From Larix sibirica (Eukaryota > Streptophyta > Pinopsida > Pinales > Pinaceae): a stretch of DNA of 31,487 nt. The notes under the pieces were generated by a model. That model made no database searches, was not told the origin of the DNA, and saw nothing but the letters and a program-made list of their open reading frames with translations. Made by a program: the position numbers and the translations under genes. The stretch is taken from assembly GCA_004151065.3 (NCBI GenBank), contig NWUY0305086497.1, positions 1-31,487 of the forward strand. Direction: 5' to 3'. Of this stretch, positions 30,430 through 31,487 are shown piece by piece (position 1 is the stretch's first letter; each line of letters opens with the position of its first letter).

Positions 30430-31042
30430 GGAGTAGATACCGTCCCAGAATGAACGGAACATGCCTCAAGACAGCCCCCGCCCCGGAATGATCCGGACGG
30501 ACCACACCCCAGGAGAGATGAAATCGGATCCAACCATCCACACGCCTCAAAAGATACGGACCACAACGCCTCATCGGAGGAGAACGGAGCACGCCTCAAA
30601 AGATTTACCACGTCTACATCGGAACTCGCCGAGCCATGATCAAAGAAGCCACACCTATATCATCCATCGGCAGACGGGAACCCACCACCAGAAGTACTCC
30701 CAGAGCCGGCAGACATACACCCATCCAGAGATACAACTCCCAGCCGGCACTACGACAGAGCATCGCATCCAGCCGCGTCAACTGATCTATCAGCCGCAGC
30801 GACGACTGATACCCTCACACGCCTCTACCTATCATAAGGAACGGAACTCCCATCGGAGACAACCTCCATCGGAAGGAAGGCACGGAAAACCCATTGGATC
30901 AGAGCACATCGGATCGGAGCACGCGCACTCCCCCTCCGGAGCCGCGCACCCGCACCCGTACCTATGTATGCTCCGCCCATCAGAGATAAGACCAAGCGAA
31001 ACGGATAGAAGAATGGACGGACAAATAGAAAGACACTCCTAG
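30430..31042 (+). repeat. Degenerate array with about 24-bp period; longest open frame in the window
   Basis: ACGCCTCA starts at 30542, 30566 and 30591 (steps of 24 and 25), and ACGCCTCAAAAGAT is exact at 30542-30555 and 30591-30604. CATCGGAG-type words continue to about 30930. The tract is C/A-rich and stop-poor on the plus strand, which yields a 193-codon ATG frame (30461-31042). Its product would be rich in His, Pro, Arg, Ser, Gln and Thr, with no hydrophobic core, signal or known domain, so I read it as a product of composition. If real, it would be a basic disordered protein. Confidence 0.5.
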
Positions 31043-31487
31043 GAGGAGGGAAGATAACAGGGTGGTCTTAGAGGTAGTGATAATTATGTCCAAGAGGATA
31101 TGCCCAATAGTCATGAGCAATGGAAGTAAGACGAATATATAGAGGGAGGGGGCATAGGGGCCAGGAATAAAAAAAGAGAGGGTCTACAAAGATGTATGGA
31201 GTGGGACGGATGAGCAGAATATAAAGCTGGACCAACCGAGTCAACTGCTCAATCACCCTAATAATAACCTTCCGCTTCATCGACTGAACCAACAACAGTT
31301 GAAGAGCCAGTACCCGCATAAGCAGTAGTTTCACCAGTATATGCTCTTGTTGATTACCTTGATGAACCAGCAACAGAGCTTGCAGCATACCTTCTGTTCT
31401 AAGCCATTGGTCCAGCCGATGATGCAGTTGTTTCTGTAACATATACAGATACATATCGAGATCCATACCTTAGTGAGCGAGATCCTG
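31043..31487. repeat. Right edge with a third relative of the 12-bp arrays
   Basis: From about 31250 to 31440 the words GAACCAACAACAGTTGAAG, GCATAAGCAG and GATGAACCAGCAACAG recur. AGTAGTTTCACCAG (31324-31337) is identical to 28835-28848 in the long array. The last 70 bases turn to GATACATATCGAGATCC-type words like those at 1880-1960. A 132-codon minus frame (31068-31466), Leu/Val-rich, crosses the tract and is treated as a by-product. The window ends inside this tract. Confidence 0.5.

Noticed and set aside
31068-31466. 132-codon Leu/Val-rich minus frame at the right edge
   Set aside because: It crosses the CAGCAG/GAACCA repeat tract, its composition follows the repeat, and it has no motif.

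Overview
No gene, RNA gene, insertion sequence, CRISPR array or origin that I can name is present in this window. It reads like intergenic DNA from a large, gene-poor organellar genome. The best guess is a seed-plant mitochondrial genome of the expanded, conifer-like kind, but nothing diagnostic (no cox, nad, atp or rps exon, no group II intron domain V, no tRNA) confirms it. The guess rests on these points: moderate GC by eye, CpG that is not obviously depleted (against methylated plant nuclear DNA), no bacterial-style packed genes or ribosome-binding sites, only short open frames over 31 kb, and a patchwork of locally repetitive tracts and short dispersed hairpin repeats.

Layout. 0.2-0.7 kb is an AT/purine-rich degenerate repeat. 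0.7-7.2 kb is mostly unassigned and holds a few short open frames and one small in-frame 15-bp duplication. 7.2-10.1 kb on the plus strand is a long reading frame depleted in stop codons, changing frame near 8967; it is the best candidate for an old, decayed coding region. 10.1-13.3 kb is unassigned, with pyrimidine-rich and ATAAGACC-type tracts and one 139-codon open frame. 13.33-13.76 kb is a degenerate short-period array, with related arrays at 28.74-29.86 and 31.25-31.44 kb. 14.0-18.0 kb carries dispersed repeats, a GGTAGGT-type tract, a (TA)12 run and a hairpin cluster. 19.4-22.8 kb (plus strand) is a second zone of stop-poor frames broken by frameshifts. 22.8-28.7 kb is mostly unassigned, with copies of a hairpin repeat. 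30.3-31.04 kb is a third kind of degenerate array (about 24-bp period) carrying the longest intact open frame in the window, 193 codons, which is probably a by-product of the repeat.

Together the features suggest a region shaped by local duplication/slippage, spread of short palindromic repeats and slow decay of old sequence, with no working pathway or operon. The open frames listed here are candidates with low confidence, and function is left blank because none could be recognised.
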